Assembly: GCA_022829145.1 (NCBI GenBank)
Contig: CM040746.1
Span: forward strand, 15,377,790-15,441,789
Direction: 5' to 3'
Length of the DNA: 64,000 nucleotides
DNA from: Albula goreensis
Lineage: Eukaryota > Chordata > Actinopteri > Albuliformes > Albulidae
The translations under genes were made by a program, and so were the position numbers. This document shows positions 1-11,950 of the stretch, piece by piece; the first letter of the stretch is position 1, and each line of letters begins with the position of its first letter. Below the pieces are notes generated by a model, which was not told where the DNA came from, did no database searches, and saw only the letters and a program-made list of their open reading frames with translations.

Positions 1-3000
1 CAGAGAAGAAACAGTAAAGAACCTGCAAAATATTCAGTTTCTGTGATTATTTTGCTTGATGATGAAATCATCACTGCGTCATTTACCAATTAACTGAGGC
101 CAGTGAAGGAATGGAAGTGCTGGCTCTGTGGTTGTGTCACATGGTTCTGACTCATATGCACAGTTACATAACTGCCCGCCTCTCATCTGCTGTAATGCTC
201 ATTCCTCTTGGCTGAGCAGTTAACATCAGCAGCTACAATAATAGAATGCTGGCAGACTGATTTCTGTGGAGAGGCTCAGTAGAAAAAATGTCTCTGCCCT
301 TAACATCTGACCTGCCCTGAGGCAAGTCCTTAGCACTTCATGGTATTTTTTCATATTTTTTGTTGTCCATCCTTGGGATGGGAGACTAAGTAATAGCAGA
401 GTTATGCACTATGAAATGTGTGGAGGGCCTGATCATCCTCTTCTGCAGTTTACAGTAGAAACAGACCCATAAGACAGAGAGTGCAACAAGAGGCAGTGAC
501 AGCAGTGTTAAACAGAAGGAGCAGCATGAGGCAGAGACCAGCATGAGACTGAGAGAGTGGAACGAGAGACATGTGAGATGAAGACGAGCATTAAAAAGAG
601 AACAGTGTTACACAGAGAAAAGCAAGAGAAACAGAAATACTGAACCAAGCGTTGAGAGAAAGAGACAAGCAAAACAGTGCTTGTGTGGTGAAGTACAGAA
701 CATTGATAGATGGGAATTCAAATGACCCTGTCATAGGTCATAGTGCCCTGGCTAATCGAGTGTTCTTGTTCTGAACGGCCTTGTTTCTGTTGCTTGTTGG
801 AACAGCATCGCTGTGTTTGTCAGAAGTGGCTGATAGGCATTGGCATGCTCAAGCAAGAATAGCCAGTGTCTCCATGGTCATGGGTGTTTTGTGGAGTGGT
901 ACCAAACAATTCTCATTTTGCTCTCACCAGTCTCCTCAGCTTGCTTGTTTGGGCTACTGTTTATATTGTTCTGAGTATTCTTCATTGCAGCATAAATGCC
1001 ACCGAATTAGTTTTGACCCAGTGTTTTCACACTGTAAAATGTAACATGCCCTTGATGGGGATTTGAACCCAGAACCTTGAGTGATCTGAAGCCAATTCCA
1101 ATGGAAGAAAGACAGCGTCTTAAATAATGAGAGTTTAAATTTGGAAAAAAATGTGTACACGACAGTTGAAAATGATTGGGGAGATTTTTTTTTAATCTTA
1201 AATTTAGCATCATCTTGTATATTAGTTTCACTCGGGAGTTGCAGTAACTATGACCCAAAGTTCAAACAACACAAGTTGTCATGACCTTGCTTCTTGATTT
1301 GACTTGGAATCCTTAGGATCCTACAATGCATTGACCATGTACCAGTAGTCTGAAAGAATTCCTGTATTAAAGCCACAAAAGTGGTTGTACATTCGGGCAT
1401 GGATGAGGTCATGTTCTTACTAGACAGTCAGGTATCCCAGACCCTGTTGATTCCCTGCATTGATTGGCTGTGTGGCCACATATGGTGAGTTCCAGTGTTG
1501 TGAGACTCATTTTTATCCAATCGGATTAAAACCTTAGTAAGAGGACATGGACACATAAATGCAATCAAGGTGACCCATGTCATTTAAACAGTCATCCTCC
1601 TTGCCCTTAGAGGAAAAAGGGAGAAGAATATATTGAATCAGCTGTTGTATCTGTTTTGTCTGAATGACTCTTCTTGAGCACTACATTTGCTTTAATTCAG
1701 GACAGATATTATGCGAAGGGCCTGTCTTGTATATTCTGGTAGCCATTTTGTCACCCCTTCTCGGTCAATCCAACTTTCTAACCTTTATAATCAATTAAAA
1801 TTTTAATGGTTCAGAATACTTTTTTTTTTTTTTACCTGTTTCAGGGAGTGTTTTTCATGTAAACAGCTGAAGTAATGGCAATAGTATGTAATGTGATTTG
1901 AATGGTTACTATTGTTAGTAAATAAGTAAATTCTCAAAATGAGTAAAAACAACCATGTTGTTAATGAAGAGACGGATCCCATATTAGCAGATGAAAACAG
2001 ATGCTTTACTTACACAGCCAGCCATGGGAACACAAGCACAGAGCAAAATGTTCAATGATTACAATGTGTGGTCAACAATTATACAGTTAAGGGAAGGACA
2101 TTAGCATGTGATGGCCAGGTAGCCCCAGGAAGTGAGGTCCATACCCCCAGACGGCAGGTAACAGGTCGTTAATAGGAGGTACCATTTGGCTCTGGTCGGA
2201 TACGGCAACATTCATTTGTTATTCTTACAAGAGGGTTATGGGAATAAAAGCTATTAGGCCCCAGCGTAGTGTGGAAGTTTATGTAGTCAGTGACCCATTT
2301 CAATTGTGTATAAAATGTGTTATACCAAATCAAGTGAATTAAATGCCTTTGTGCTTGTGCGTATGTAATGGTAATCGCATATAAGACACTACATGATGAA
2401 GTTTCTTTCCCACAGTCAGAAAGCTTGGCAGGGAAATAAAACGCATTAAGGTCTAATGACTCACTAAAATTACAGTTCCTGACAGAACACGTCAGTACAA
2501 CACACCCTCCTCTCTGTGTACAGTGTCACTATTTTTGTGCTAAGATCTAATTGTTCCATAATACCGGATCAAAACATGTGCAGCCACACCCTGTTACACC
2601 TTTTTACCTGTTTGTCCCATTATGACCTTGTTCAGGCAGCTCAGTAGTATTGAGAAGTTTCAGATATGTGTTTCTTCTTCCTTGTGGAATGCTTTTGGGG
2701 GCCTAGTTATGAAGAGCAGTACTAATTAGCATCAAGGATACAAAAAAATTAATTTCTACATGTTTTCTATTTAGTGTGGTAGTGTGTAATATGCAATATG
2801 TAATAATGTATAAATGACTGAATATTGGTATTGCAATACTTGAAGGATTTTTTTAGTCTTCATGCTAAAAATGCAGTTTAGCATGTTGTGTAAGAGTATG
2901 CTTAAGTATTCAGATAAGGAATTGGCACGTGATTAAGTAAATCTGATTATTTGTAGTCACTGTCTCTCAGCCTTGCAAATAGAGCACTGTTTGTAAAGAT

Positions 3001-3654
3001 GTCCACTGAAATGGAGGTGCATCATTGGGAATTGTAGACTAAGGAAAAAAGACTGTTATAATGAGATTCCGGATGCTGGTGCTTTAGTGTAAGTTAATTT
3101 AAACCAAGATTGATTGCTATGAACTGAGAATAGCCTACATACAAACAGGCAACTTAATGACTTAACAGTTCCAGCTCCTTCCAACTCCAGTAACTCTTGC
3201 CATAACATTTTATTGGAATGATATTTACAGCTGATTACTGAGGATAAAATATTCAAATATAGATGCATAGCATATGTAGCTTTGGTGAATAATGGCTTTG
3301 AGGAATGCAGCTTTGATTAATGTGTTTTATGCATGTATGTGGATCCCAAGGAATAATTCTGTAAATGATAAAAAAATGATAAAAGACATTTACCCCAGCT
3401 TTATTCAGTTGTACAATAATATTACAAAATGAAATGTGTCTTTCTAAACAAAGCTAATACAGAAATTTGATCTTTGTACTGTTAAGTTCTCAGTCAGTTT
3501 TGCCTAACATTCTGAGTTAAATTGTGTAATATTTTTCATTTTTCTGTCTATGCATGTCTCTGTTTTATTTCATAAAGTATGTGCATTGATATTTAACTGT
3601 CACTGGTGCTGAATTAGGTGCTAACTTCAGTTTTTGGGTTTTGCTCTGTTTTAG
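1..3654. other. Intron or upstream sequence of sh3rf2, no exon recognised
   Basis: The first sh3rf2 exon in the window opens after a TTAG acceptor at 3651-3654, so the preceding 3.6 kb should be intron of that gene. I looked for the RING finger and the first two SH3 domains in all frames and saw none, so these exons must lie to the left of the window. The only structured item is a degenerate tRNA-like segment near 1047-1110. The rest is AT-rich unique sequence with a short poly-T run near 1819-1832. Confidence 0.6.
1047..1110 (-). repeat. Degenerate tRNA-like segment, possible SINE remnant
   Basis: Read on the minus strand this segment contains a B-box-like GGTTCAAATCC-type motif (ggttctgggttcaaatcccc) followed by a short acceptor-like end. 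No matching 5' acceptor arm or clear A box is found at the expected distance, so it is not a functional tRNA gene. A remnant of a tRNA-derived SINE is the simplest reading. Confidence 0.3.
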
Positions 3655-3794
3655 GGGCCTGTGGTGATCCTTGGTGAGAGGAAGTCTAGCAGTGATCCAT
3701 CACCCACTGTTGCCATGGCACTTATTAACCCCCAGCCCCATTCTGCCTCCACAGAGAGCAAGCAGTCCTCCACCCATCAGCTGTCCATCAATGT
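3655..3794 (+). CDS. sh3rf2: sh3rf2 exon: linker before the third SH3
   Basis: The exon follows a pyrimidine-rich tract ending TTAG and ends before GTAAGT in phase 2. It encodes 46 full codons rich in Ser, Thr, Pro and Gln, with the core ERKSSSDPSP and ending LSIN. The split valine codon is completed by the next exon. It is the flexible linker between SH3 domains 2 and 3 of the POSH family, with no catalytic residues. Confidence 0.72.
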
Positions 3795-6700
3795 GTAAGT
3801 CCTCCTGCAGCCCCTCCAGCAGCGCTCAGCATATAGTCACATGACCCTTAAGGAGAAGACTTCACATTTTGTCGATGGTTTCTTTCCGACAACACATTAG
3901 CATTCCACACAAATTATTTCAGAACATGTACTGCTCTACTATAACCTGCCTATGATACAGTTTATTTTATCATTTGATTTCCTGGTGCTTTCATGAGTCT
4001 GTCTCTGAGGTCAAGAATGAAGTCATGAATCTCTTCCTTGTGTAGCCATTGACACAGGAGGAATATGACGTGAGTGTTTGTGTTGGAGGGACTCCTTTCC
4101 TGAGACCTCTGATACAGGAAGAATCACTCTCTTTTGTGAGCAATCATGCATGAGGGGTCATACTCTTCTGTGTGCATACACATAGCAGGAATATGTCTTA
4201 GTATGCACTCATATAGGAGGAAATGGCCAGTTTAATGCAATCCTGCTGTGGACTCCGATTCCTTATGTAAGCATACTGCTGACTTCTCTCTCCTGTTAAA
4301 CATCAATCTGGTTCCAATCAAAAGTAAATGCAGTATAAATGTGGGAGAAATCTGGGTTTTGCTCATATTATGAGTCTTCAGTTAAAGGCTCGCATTGCCA
4401 TATTGCTCTTCATTCATTCATTCATACCTGCAGTATATAAATTGCAGGTGCCTTCATAGTTCATAGTGATTTATACCATCTATTATACAGCTCTGAGGTG
4501 TGGTTTTTACAGACCAGATGTTGGGAGCTACTTTTTTCTTATGGAAATAACGTTTAATGAGTCCATTAGGAACCAAAATCCAACCCTGAGAAATTTTTCA
4601 TGTAGCCTTTAGAATTAACCAACATATTTGCTAATGTGCACCAGAATTTAGGGCACAGAACCATGATGCAAATCTCAGCTCGGTGTTGCACACACACACA
4701 CAATTCTATCAGCTCTGCTTGCCATTTCTTCAGGTCTGTCCGTTTCTTTATCTGATCTATCATTTCTGCATTAATCGGGTTGTTTGTTTATTGACATTAT
4801 ACTCAGGAATGACAGTAGCTTTCTTGCTTATTAATCTGGAAGCAGTAATTGTGGACTCACCTGTGTGATCTCCTAACTGCCCACTTCTATCTGCTTTTAG
4901 CAGCAAACAGGCTGTAGCAGGAGCAGGAGACAGCCCACACAGTGCTGCGCTAAGTGATTCTGCCCAGCTTCTGTACTCCATGCTGAATGTCACTGTGTTG
5001 CTTCATCTCACTCCCACTTCAAATATTAAAGCTCAGTGTGGGATACACTGATTGCTCCTGACAATATTCCCCAATGATATATATTTTTTTTTTACAGAAA
5101 AAATTTCCACATCTCTAAAATGCACAGTTCTCCTCTGTCACTTAGTGAGCTGGTGGAAGTTTCTTTGTTACCACAGATATCTGTTAGTCACGTTACTCAA
5201 TGAAGCATGTTTTTCTTTGCCATTTATGTCTAATTTTTACTTGTTACTTGTAAAGACGTGGACTCTTCATTAATCTGCTCATTACAGAAATTAAGTTTCA
5301 CTGTGAATGTATGTCACCAGAGATGCAGATTTTGCTTGAGCAGTTTTAGATGACTGGTCTTCACAATGGCACTATGTTGATAATTACAAGAACTTTTAGC
5401 TCAATGAGTGAAGAAGCTGTCTTACACAAAGGATTAAAGTGATAAAGTAAGTACTGTAAAGGCCTCATCTGCATTTTCAGATAATGTTAAGTGACCCAAG
5501 TATTGGAAGAACGATAGATGTCTGTTGGGAAGTAGTTTTATCAGTGTTGCAAATGTAATAAGCTTTGATTTTCAGCAGTAACATTACTTGTTTGTCAAAG
5601 TGACTGGAAACTTCTTAGGTTTTATTTGCCCTAAGATCTAAATGTTAGCAGGCTAACTACCAGTGACATGTTGACTGATCGGGCTACACCCTCTGAAAAC
5701 AGTGATGTTTATACATCTGTCAATTATCCATGGCCAATTTCACTTTGGGAATTTTACTGATAGTAATGTGGGCATATGCAGCTAATATTATCCCATACAT
5801 TTCACTTCAATATTTTACTCTGGATGGGTCACCTGTTGGTCAAGGCAATTTTAGATTTAAAATACAGCTTAATAAGGTTTTAAAAATATATAAACATAAA
5901 CACATTAGATGTGCTTTTGTGGTATGGCAACATCTTAATCAACCTGTTGCTAATTACCTACCAAGCTAGCCAAGGAATTACTTGTCTATCCCCAATTTAC
6001 AGGTAACAGTATGTATTATATGACTGTATAACAGTTTGTTTTACACATAGAATGAAATTGCATCACTGACTGTCAGTTGCACAGTTTTCTTTCCATTCCA
6101 GCTGTAGGTTGGACTGTGTATTGTCTTCAGGTGTGCCCTGCACCTCTTTGTATGATATGTGCTGTTCTGTGTGTGCAGGTGCGCTGCCCTGTACTCCTAC
6201 ACGCCGAGGCGCCCAGAGGAACTGGAGCTGAGGAAAGGCGAGATGGTGGGCGTTTATGGAAAGTTCAAGGAGGGCTGGCTCCGAGGCCTGTCTCTCAGAA
6301 CGGGCAAAGTGGGCATCCTGCCAGCCAACTACGTCACACCTGTGCTCAGGTGACAGCTTACCTCCCAATGCTGCATGGAAATTTGGTGGTCAATGCACAT
6401 TGTTTAGGCTGTAAATTAATCTTGAATCTTAAATAAGTAGGTTCTTGAGTGGGTAATGCACTATTGGACTATCTCATTTTAAATTCAGATGAGACATCTA
6501 CTTTAGGATTAACAATGAAAAGTACCCTGCTGGCTAAAAGTGGGTAATAGACAATTGATGAGGTCCAATGCATTACATGATCATCAAGAATATTAATAAG
6601 TAAAAAGTGTGATTGTGCCCTGTATGTAGTAAATACATAATTTAACAACTTTTAATCCTGGGAACAATTCTTAAAGGAAAAATGACAATAGTTAGCTACC

Positions 6701-9379
6701 AAAACTGTGACAATAATCAAATTTTAATGGTGAACTATGAACTGGTTGATATTGAAAACTTTCAAAAATGCATTGTTAGACATTTATTCCTTTATATCAA
6801 GAAATGTAGGCTGAAGATGCATGTTTACATGCATAGTCATCAGAAGACAATTTTTACCTAAGATTCTTCAGTTGTTTTAATATATTTGGACCAGTGCTTT
6901 TATATTCATATATAGTAACAACAACAAAGGAAGGAATGCTTTATCATATCATGGGGTTTTATGGATGCAAACCCAGTACAGTATAATATTGAAAATCATG
7001 AAATTGTTTTATGAAAGTGGGTAAAAGTGATAGACCATATAAGTATTAGTTTGTTGAATATGTAACCGTGCCATAGAGCATATTGTGTGGTCAAAACCTG
7101 GTATTCCTGCATTACCAGTATTTTCAGCAAATTACACTGTGGTTCCTTTATATGAAAGCATAATTGGCCACACCCATTAAAATGTCTTGCTCCAGAGGTC
7201 CTCACTGTCATTCCTAGAGAGCTGCAGTGTGCACTGGAGTGAGTTTTTGACTGCCCATGTCTTCGGAAGGTTTACAAGGACAGCATATTCTCAGTTTGTG
7301 CATCTGGAAGTGCCTGGCCTGACCAAGCATGGTTGCTGGAGAGAGACAAGATTGATGGAACTAACTGGATTACCCCCTGTCTTTCTCTGGCAAGGCCTGG
7401 CCAGTTGTTTCCTTGCCATTGTGGTCCTCCAGCCATAGCTGGCAATGGTGTGACTGGGACCTGAATACCTTGATTGCAGGGGTCCATGGTTTGCTTTTCA
7501 GAACAAGTGTCTTTTTCCGTGTGAGCCACCCAGAGGCCTGAGGGCTTTGACTATTAAAGGATAAACAGTGATACAGGAAGTTATCTTAAATACATGTTTG
7601 CCCCATTGGCAATGACATCATTCACCTGGTTTTATGTACCACTGATATTAATACAATTTCATTGAAAGGTGGCTTCATGCTTTCACCACTTTGATACACT
7701 GATATGCCTTTTTGTGTCATTTGTACATACTGTCACCTCTACCACAGAACTTCTGCAAGGTTTCTGGACCCCAAATCCACCCAGAGTACAATCAGTGGGA
7801 AGAGGCCAGTGACGGCCAAGCCGCAGGCCCCAGTTACCATGACCAACACAGTCAGGCCCTCTGCACAGGTTCCCCTGGTTGCCATGGCAGCATCTGGTAG
7901 TGGCATGAGACAGGCCCAACAGGAAGGGGTGCAAGGCAGAGGCACCTTGAGACTCAGAGGTAAGCACCACCAGCACTGCATCTGACAAAGGTCTACCTCC
8001 TGCAAAATTAAAAAAAAAAACAGTTACTTATGTATCTACTACAAATTGTACCCTAACAAGTGCTGAACCTGCCTGAGACAGGCAGTAATGAAAGACCTGT
8101 TTTGCTGCTATACTAGGGTCTTCCATGCAGGGCAGTCTCCATGGTAGGAATCCAGGCCCAGGCACAGCTGTGGTCCGGCCCCAGCAGCAGCCTCCCCCGG
8201 GGGGCATGGCACCAATGCAGGGCCTTGCCTGTATACCTGTGATGCAGCGGGGCAAGCATGGGCTCCCAGAAAACTCTGGCAGAGCCATGTGCTGGATGTC
8301 TGAAGTGACAACGCCCTCTGCTGGTGACAACATGGTACTTGACCCACGAGACAGTGCTGCCAAAGAGTCACTGGAAAGGCAGGGCCAAACTGGTCTCCAG
8401 TCCATACTAGTGAAACCAGATGCCCACAAGAACAATACAGATAAGGTTAGACTATCTAATAATGTATTTGGGTCATATACTTTCATGGGTTGTCTTTTTT
8501 TCCTGTGAGGAAAAATCCATTCCCAGTCCTGCTGGTTTCTGATAAACATAAACAGTGCTATTTCAGTATGTAAGTGGTGTATTACCTTAAACTGGTTGGT
8601 CAGATCACACTGCCTGTTTTTTAAACTCTAGCCCATGAAGTCAGTGCGCTTCTTGACCCAGGAGGCTCCAGCCACTGGAATGAAGACTGTTGGGGGCCAG
8701 GGGAGCTCCAGCATCCAGCCTGCAAGTCCAGGCCAGGAAGTGTGGGCCAGCCAAAGCCCTCCTGTACACCTGGCTGGTGGATCCATTCTCATGGACAGCA
8801 CTGCAGCTTCACAAAAGAGGGTGCTGCCATTGAGTCCGACCACCTTAGATGGACATCCTCCCAGTCTGAACTCAGTCTCCTCCTCGATCACCCAGCCCAG
8901 TGCCTGCAGGTAGCCCTTCTGCTCTGGGAGTGGAGTTGGATTTGGAGACAATAGGGTTGTGGTTGCTGTTTCTTATGTGTAAAACTAATAAGCCTCTACT
9001 CAGTCGACAGCGCTCAGCTATGAAATTGGATGACATTTTCCATTGTGAAAAATGGAAGCCTTATGTCCTAGCCAGGCATTATCATAATAACCATAATCTG
9101 AATAATTATGTGAATTATATTTTTTAGAGGTACTGTCCTGCCATGACCCAATGCTTCACCAAGCAATAATGTTTTTTTGTGTGTATGTATGTTTGCAGAC
9201 ACAGGGTCATAGCTGCATACACTGCGCAGACTGATGCTGAGCTGCATCTGCGGGAGGGAGAGCTGGTTCTGGTCCAGAAGCCTCGGCAGGACGGTCGGGT
9301 GCTAGTGACCCAGGAGAAGAGTGGTAAAACGGGCCTGTTCCATAACAGCGTGCTGGAGGTTCTACAGAAGCTCAGCTGA
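3655..9379 (+). CDS. sh3rf2: SH3RF2-like (POSH family) scaffold/E3 ligase, C-terminal part
   Basis: Six exons (3655-3794, 6179-6349, 7748-7959, 8117-8445, 8632-8909, 9199-9379) join in frame with GT-AG borders. They encode 436 residues and a TGA stop at 9377-9379. The first is a Ser/Thr-rich linker, the second is a complete SH3 domain, the next three are a low-complexity Pro/Gln/Ser linker, and the last is a divergent C-terminal SH3-like domain. POSH-family proteins carry an N-terminal RING and several SH3 domains and act as JNK-pathway scaffolds and ubiquitin ligases; SH3RF2 is the member that antagonises POSH and binds PAK4. The SH3RF2 assignment over SH3RF1 or SH3RF3 rests on the WLRG and SL-TG pattern in the third SH3 and on the rbm27 and pou4f3 neighbours. 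The RING and first two SH3 domains are outside the window. Confidence 0.78.
6179..6349 (+). CDS. sh3rf2: sh3rf2 exon: third SH3 domain
   Basis: One exon encodes an entire SH3 fold. It has the ALYSY signature (ALYDY motif), the acidic RT-loop ELELRKGEM, the ligand-binding Trp in EGWLRG, and the conserved Pro and Tyr in ILPANYV. The acceptor is TGTGTGCAG at 6178 and the donor is GTGACA at 6350, phase 2. All residues needed to hold a PxxP ligand are present, so this domain is probably functional. Confidence 0.85.
7748..8909 (+). CDS. sh3rf2: sh3rf2 exons: low-complexity linker
   Basis: Three exons (7748-7959, 8117-8445, 8632-8909) join in frame and encode about 273 residues of Pro, Gln, Ser and Thr-rich sequence with no recognised domain. 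This matches the long poorly conserved region between SH3 domains 3 and 4 in POSH proteins. The acceptor of the second exon (8116) was chosen over one at 8130 because the latter runs straight into a stop. The donor of the same exon is GTTAGA, a weaker match than its neighbours. Confidence 0.68.
9199..9379 (+). CDS. sh3rf2: sh3rf2 last exon: degenerate fourth SH3 domain and stop
   Basis: After a GTTTGCAG acceptor the exon encodes 59 residues and TGA. The pattern is that of an SH3 domain: VIAAYTA in place of ALYDY, the acidic loop ELHLREGELVLV, and GKTGLF near the end. The ligand-pocket residues are altered: the usual DGW is DGR, and the usual GLFP...Y/F is GLFHNS. Family knowledge says POSH ends with a fourth SH3 and that mammalian SH3RF2 is annotated with three. 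This looks like a retained but decayed fourth domain. Confidence 0.75.
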
Positions 9380-11950
9380 CCCAGAGAGACACTGCCAAAC
9401 CTCAAACCTTGTGTGTGTACGCGAGTGTGTATGTGTGTGTTTGGATCAGCCAACAGTGTTTCACCAGCCTGGTGTGTCTGTTTTTGAGAGATGAACAGTC
9501 TCTTACTTTCAGGCCTGCTGTGTATGTGCCCGTCTCTGTAAGATGAACAGGCTGATCCGCTATCCAACACCAGTCACCGATTACATTCACAGGTTCTCTT
9601 TTGCTAACATTCATTTTTAAACAATCCAAAGTTCAGAGCTTTGATGAAATTCATAGTGCAGAGAGAACATAATATTGTTACACAATCTTTACCCTTTCCT
9701 TGCCTGTAACAACTACTGTAGGATTCCCTTACCCAAGACCATCCAAAACAAGACCACTCCTGTAACCCTCACCATGATACAGTAGCAAATCCATTATGTA
9801 GTTCAATTTTTATAGAACCTAACTATTTCTCACATCAATTTTTGAGCTTTGCCAAGAAGATTATCAGTTGTGAAATGATTTACACATAGATAAAGCTATT
9901 ATCAACAAAAAACCCGTTCCCAGGATATATTATAACAAATCAGGTTGTGTATTCTAAACATAATTAGTTTAAAGGAACATAAAGAAAAAGTTATAGTCTA
10001 TTCACAAGCAAAAGAACACTGGTACCCGACAACATTTAATCCTGAGGTAAAACCACTGACAAACTAAATAACATATGCAAAGTATTACCTGTGAGCACTG
10101 TATCTGTTAGCAGGTAAAATCTCTCTTTGTTTAGCCTTATGATATAGTGGCACTGTGTTGCAGCTGTTGTGGTCCACAGTCCAAGCTCTTGTTTCCTTAA
10201 ATCTCAACTCTGGGCACTTGAGTACTGGTCTAGCTAAATGCAGGTCAATTAACAGCCTATTTTCTGATAAGTAAATGTGTTTTAGAGGTTTGTGTAACCA
10301 CCACTATGAGAAAAAAGAAGCAACAGTGGAATATCTCATCATATACATCTTAATTTCTGTACTATTCATTCGAACGTAGTTCTCCAATTAGTTAGTCTAG
10401 TCTCAACAACAATTCCTGCGTTAACGTTTAAACGTTTATTAAATTGTTTGAGTGGAATTTCTTCTGTAACAAAGCTATGGGGCCATTTTCCACAAACAAT
10501 ATCCACTATTATTTTCATTGGTACAAACAGCTCCAGTGACACATTTCCTTGATTTAAGGCTAACTTGCATTGCATTGTCAAAAGCTATAAAATGCAGTGC
10601 AGGTCTTTTAGCAGCTCATTTAGACAAAGGCTTCACTGTAAGGGAGTGATGACCAAGACTAGGATTAATACTGACACACTGCATGCAGTTAAGTGCACTT
10701 CTAGCCCAACATTGCATAATGCAAAATGAACAGCAATTACATTGGTCAACTGCTACTACAAACGATCTAAACTGCTTGCTACACTCCTCATGTCCACCAG
10801 TACTGTATAAGCTTTATAAAACTACAGAGAAAAGGCACATTTGAGAACAATATTCAGAAAGCAGGCAGTATTTCATGCATTTTGTACAGTAACCTTTCCA
10901 GCCCATGTGTTAGTAGGCCTCTTATACCCTGATACAAACCAAAGGTCACATGACATTGTCCAATGCTCACAATCTCACAGAGAGTACTGCCGGTGTTCAA
11001 GGTGGACTTTCTGACCTTGAACAGCTAAAATATTGGCCGTGGCCCTTATTGTACGTATATATATTTTTCATAATGTACATGTTGCTGATTTTGCTTGTTG
11101 GTCAACCCTGCCAAACCAGTTCATATCTATTGAGGTGTCTCCTGTTTATCAATGCTTTTTGGGTTCTAATATCTGTGTAAAAGTGGACTGTCATGCTTAA
11201 ATGCACTTTACCTTTATTATGTATCCACCAAAGCAGAAGGAAACCTTGTGTTATGAAACCATCCAATATTTGGAAAAGTGGAGTATTAAATATAACGGTA
11301 TTAACACTAGAATTTAGAAAATGCAGAGAAATATCTAGGATAGACTGATTGAAATCGTGCTGTGGCTTTTATTTTTAATTTTATAAATTACTTCTGAACT
11401 CACAGGTGCAGCAGAATAGTTTATGTTTCAAACAAAGCTACTTTTTAATGCGTTCCACACTGGTGAAGTGAAGGGGAATCTGGGAGGCAAACAGAAGAGC
11501 AGGAAAGCCCTGACTCAGGGGTCCTTGGGGAAAGTGTCTGTCTAATACGTCCAGATCTTTTGGAAGAATGTAATATTGTATTTATGTATGTCTGTATGTT
11601 TAAAATGTATGAGCAGGGGAAAGGATCTGTCTGGAAGATTGTTGTATTTTGTTTTATGTATTTCACAAGGTCATGTCTTGAAGTTAATACACAGGATGAA
11701 ATTGGCAGGCATTTCACTTAACATAAAAAGACTTCATAAGACATAACAAGGCTTAATGATGTTGCCAGCTATGTATTGTATTGCCATTTATTTTATTCCT
11801 TTTGAAACTGTTGTATCAGTGCATGTTACTGTTACTCCTAACATAGTTTTGTTATTGTAATGCTACTTTAATTGCAGCTGTCAATGTTCGCATGTATAAG
11901 GTGGCCATAGAATTATTGTATTAAAAAATAAAAGCTTTTCTGAGACACCT
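9380..11950 (+). other. sh3rf2: Probable sh3rf2 3' UTR with poly(A) signal at 11927-11932
   Basis: No splice-joined coding sequence follows the TGA at 9379. The stretch is AT-rich and has a GT-rich microsatellite-like tract at about 9409-9442. It ends with AATAAA at 11927-11932, the best poly(A) signal in the interval. The UTR length is inferred from that signal only; an earlier end is possible. Confidence 0.45.

Noticed and set aside
1047-1110. tRNA gene on the minus strand
   Set aside because: Only a B-box-like region is present. No pairing acceptor stem, so at most a SINE remnant.
781-1258. Overlapping short frames that might be 5' sh3rf2 exons
   Set aside because: None shows RING cysteines or an SH3 pattern, and none is bounded by splice signals in phase.
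8131-8445. Alternative acceptor at 8130 for the third-last linker exon of sh3rf2
   Set aside because: In the incoming phase it reaches a stop within five codons. The acceptor at 8116 keeps the long frame.
8028-8549. 173-codon open frame on the minus strand
   Set aside because: Antisense of the sh3rf2 linker exon at 8117-8445.
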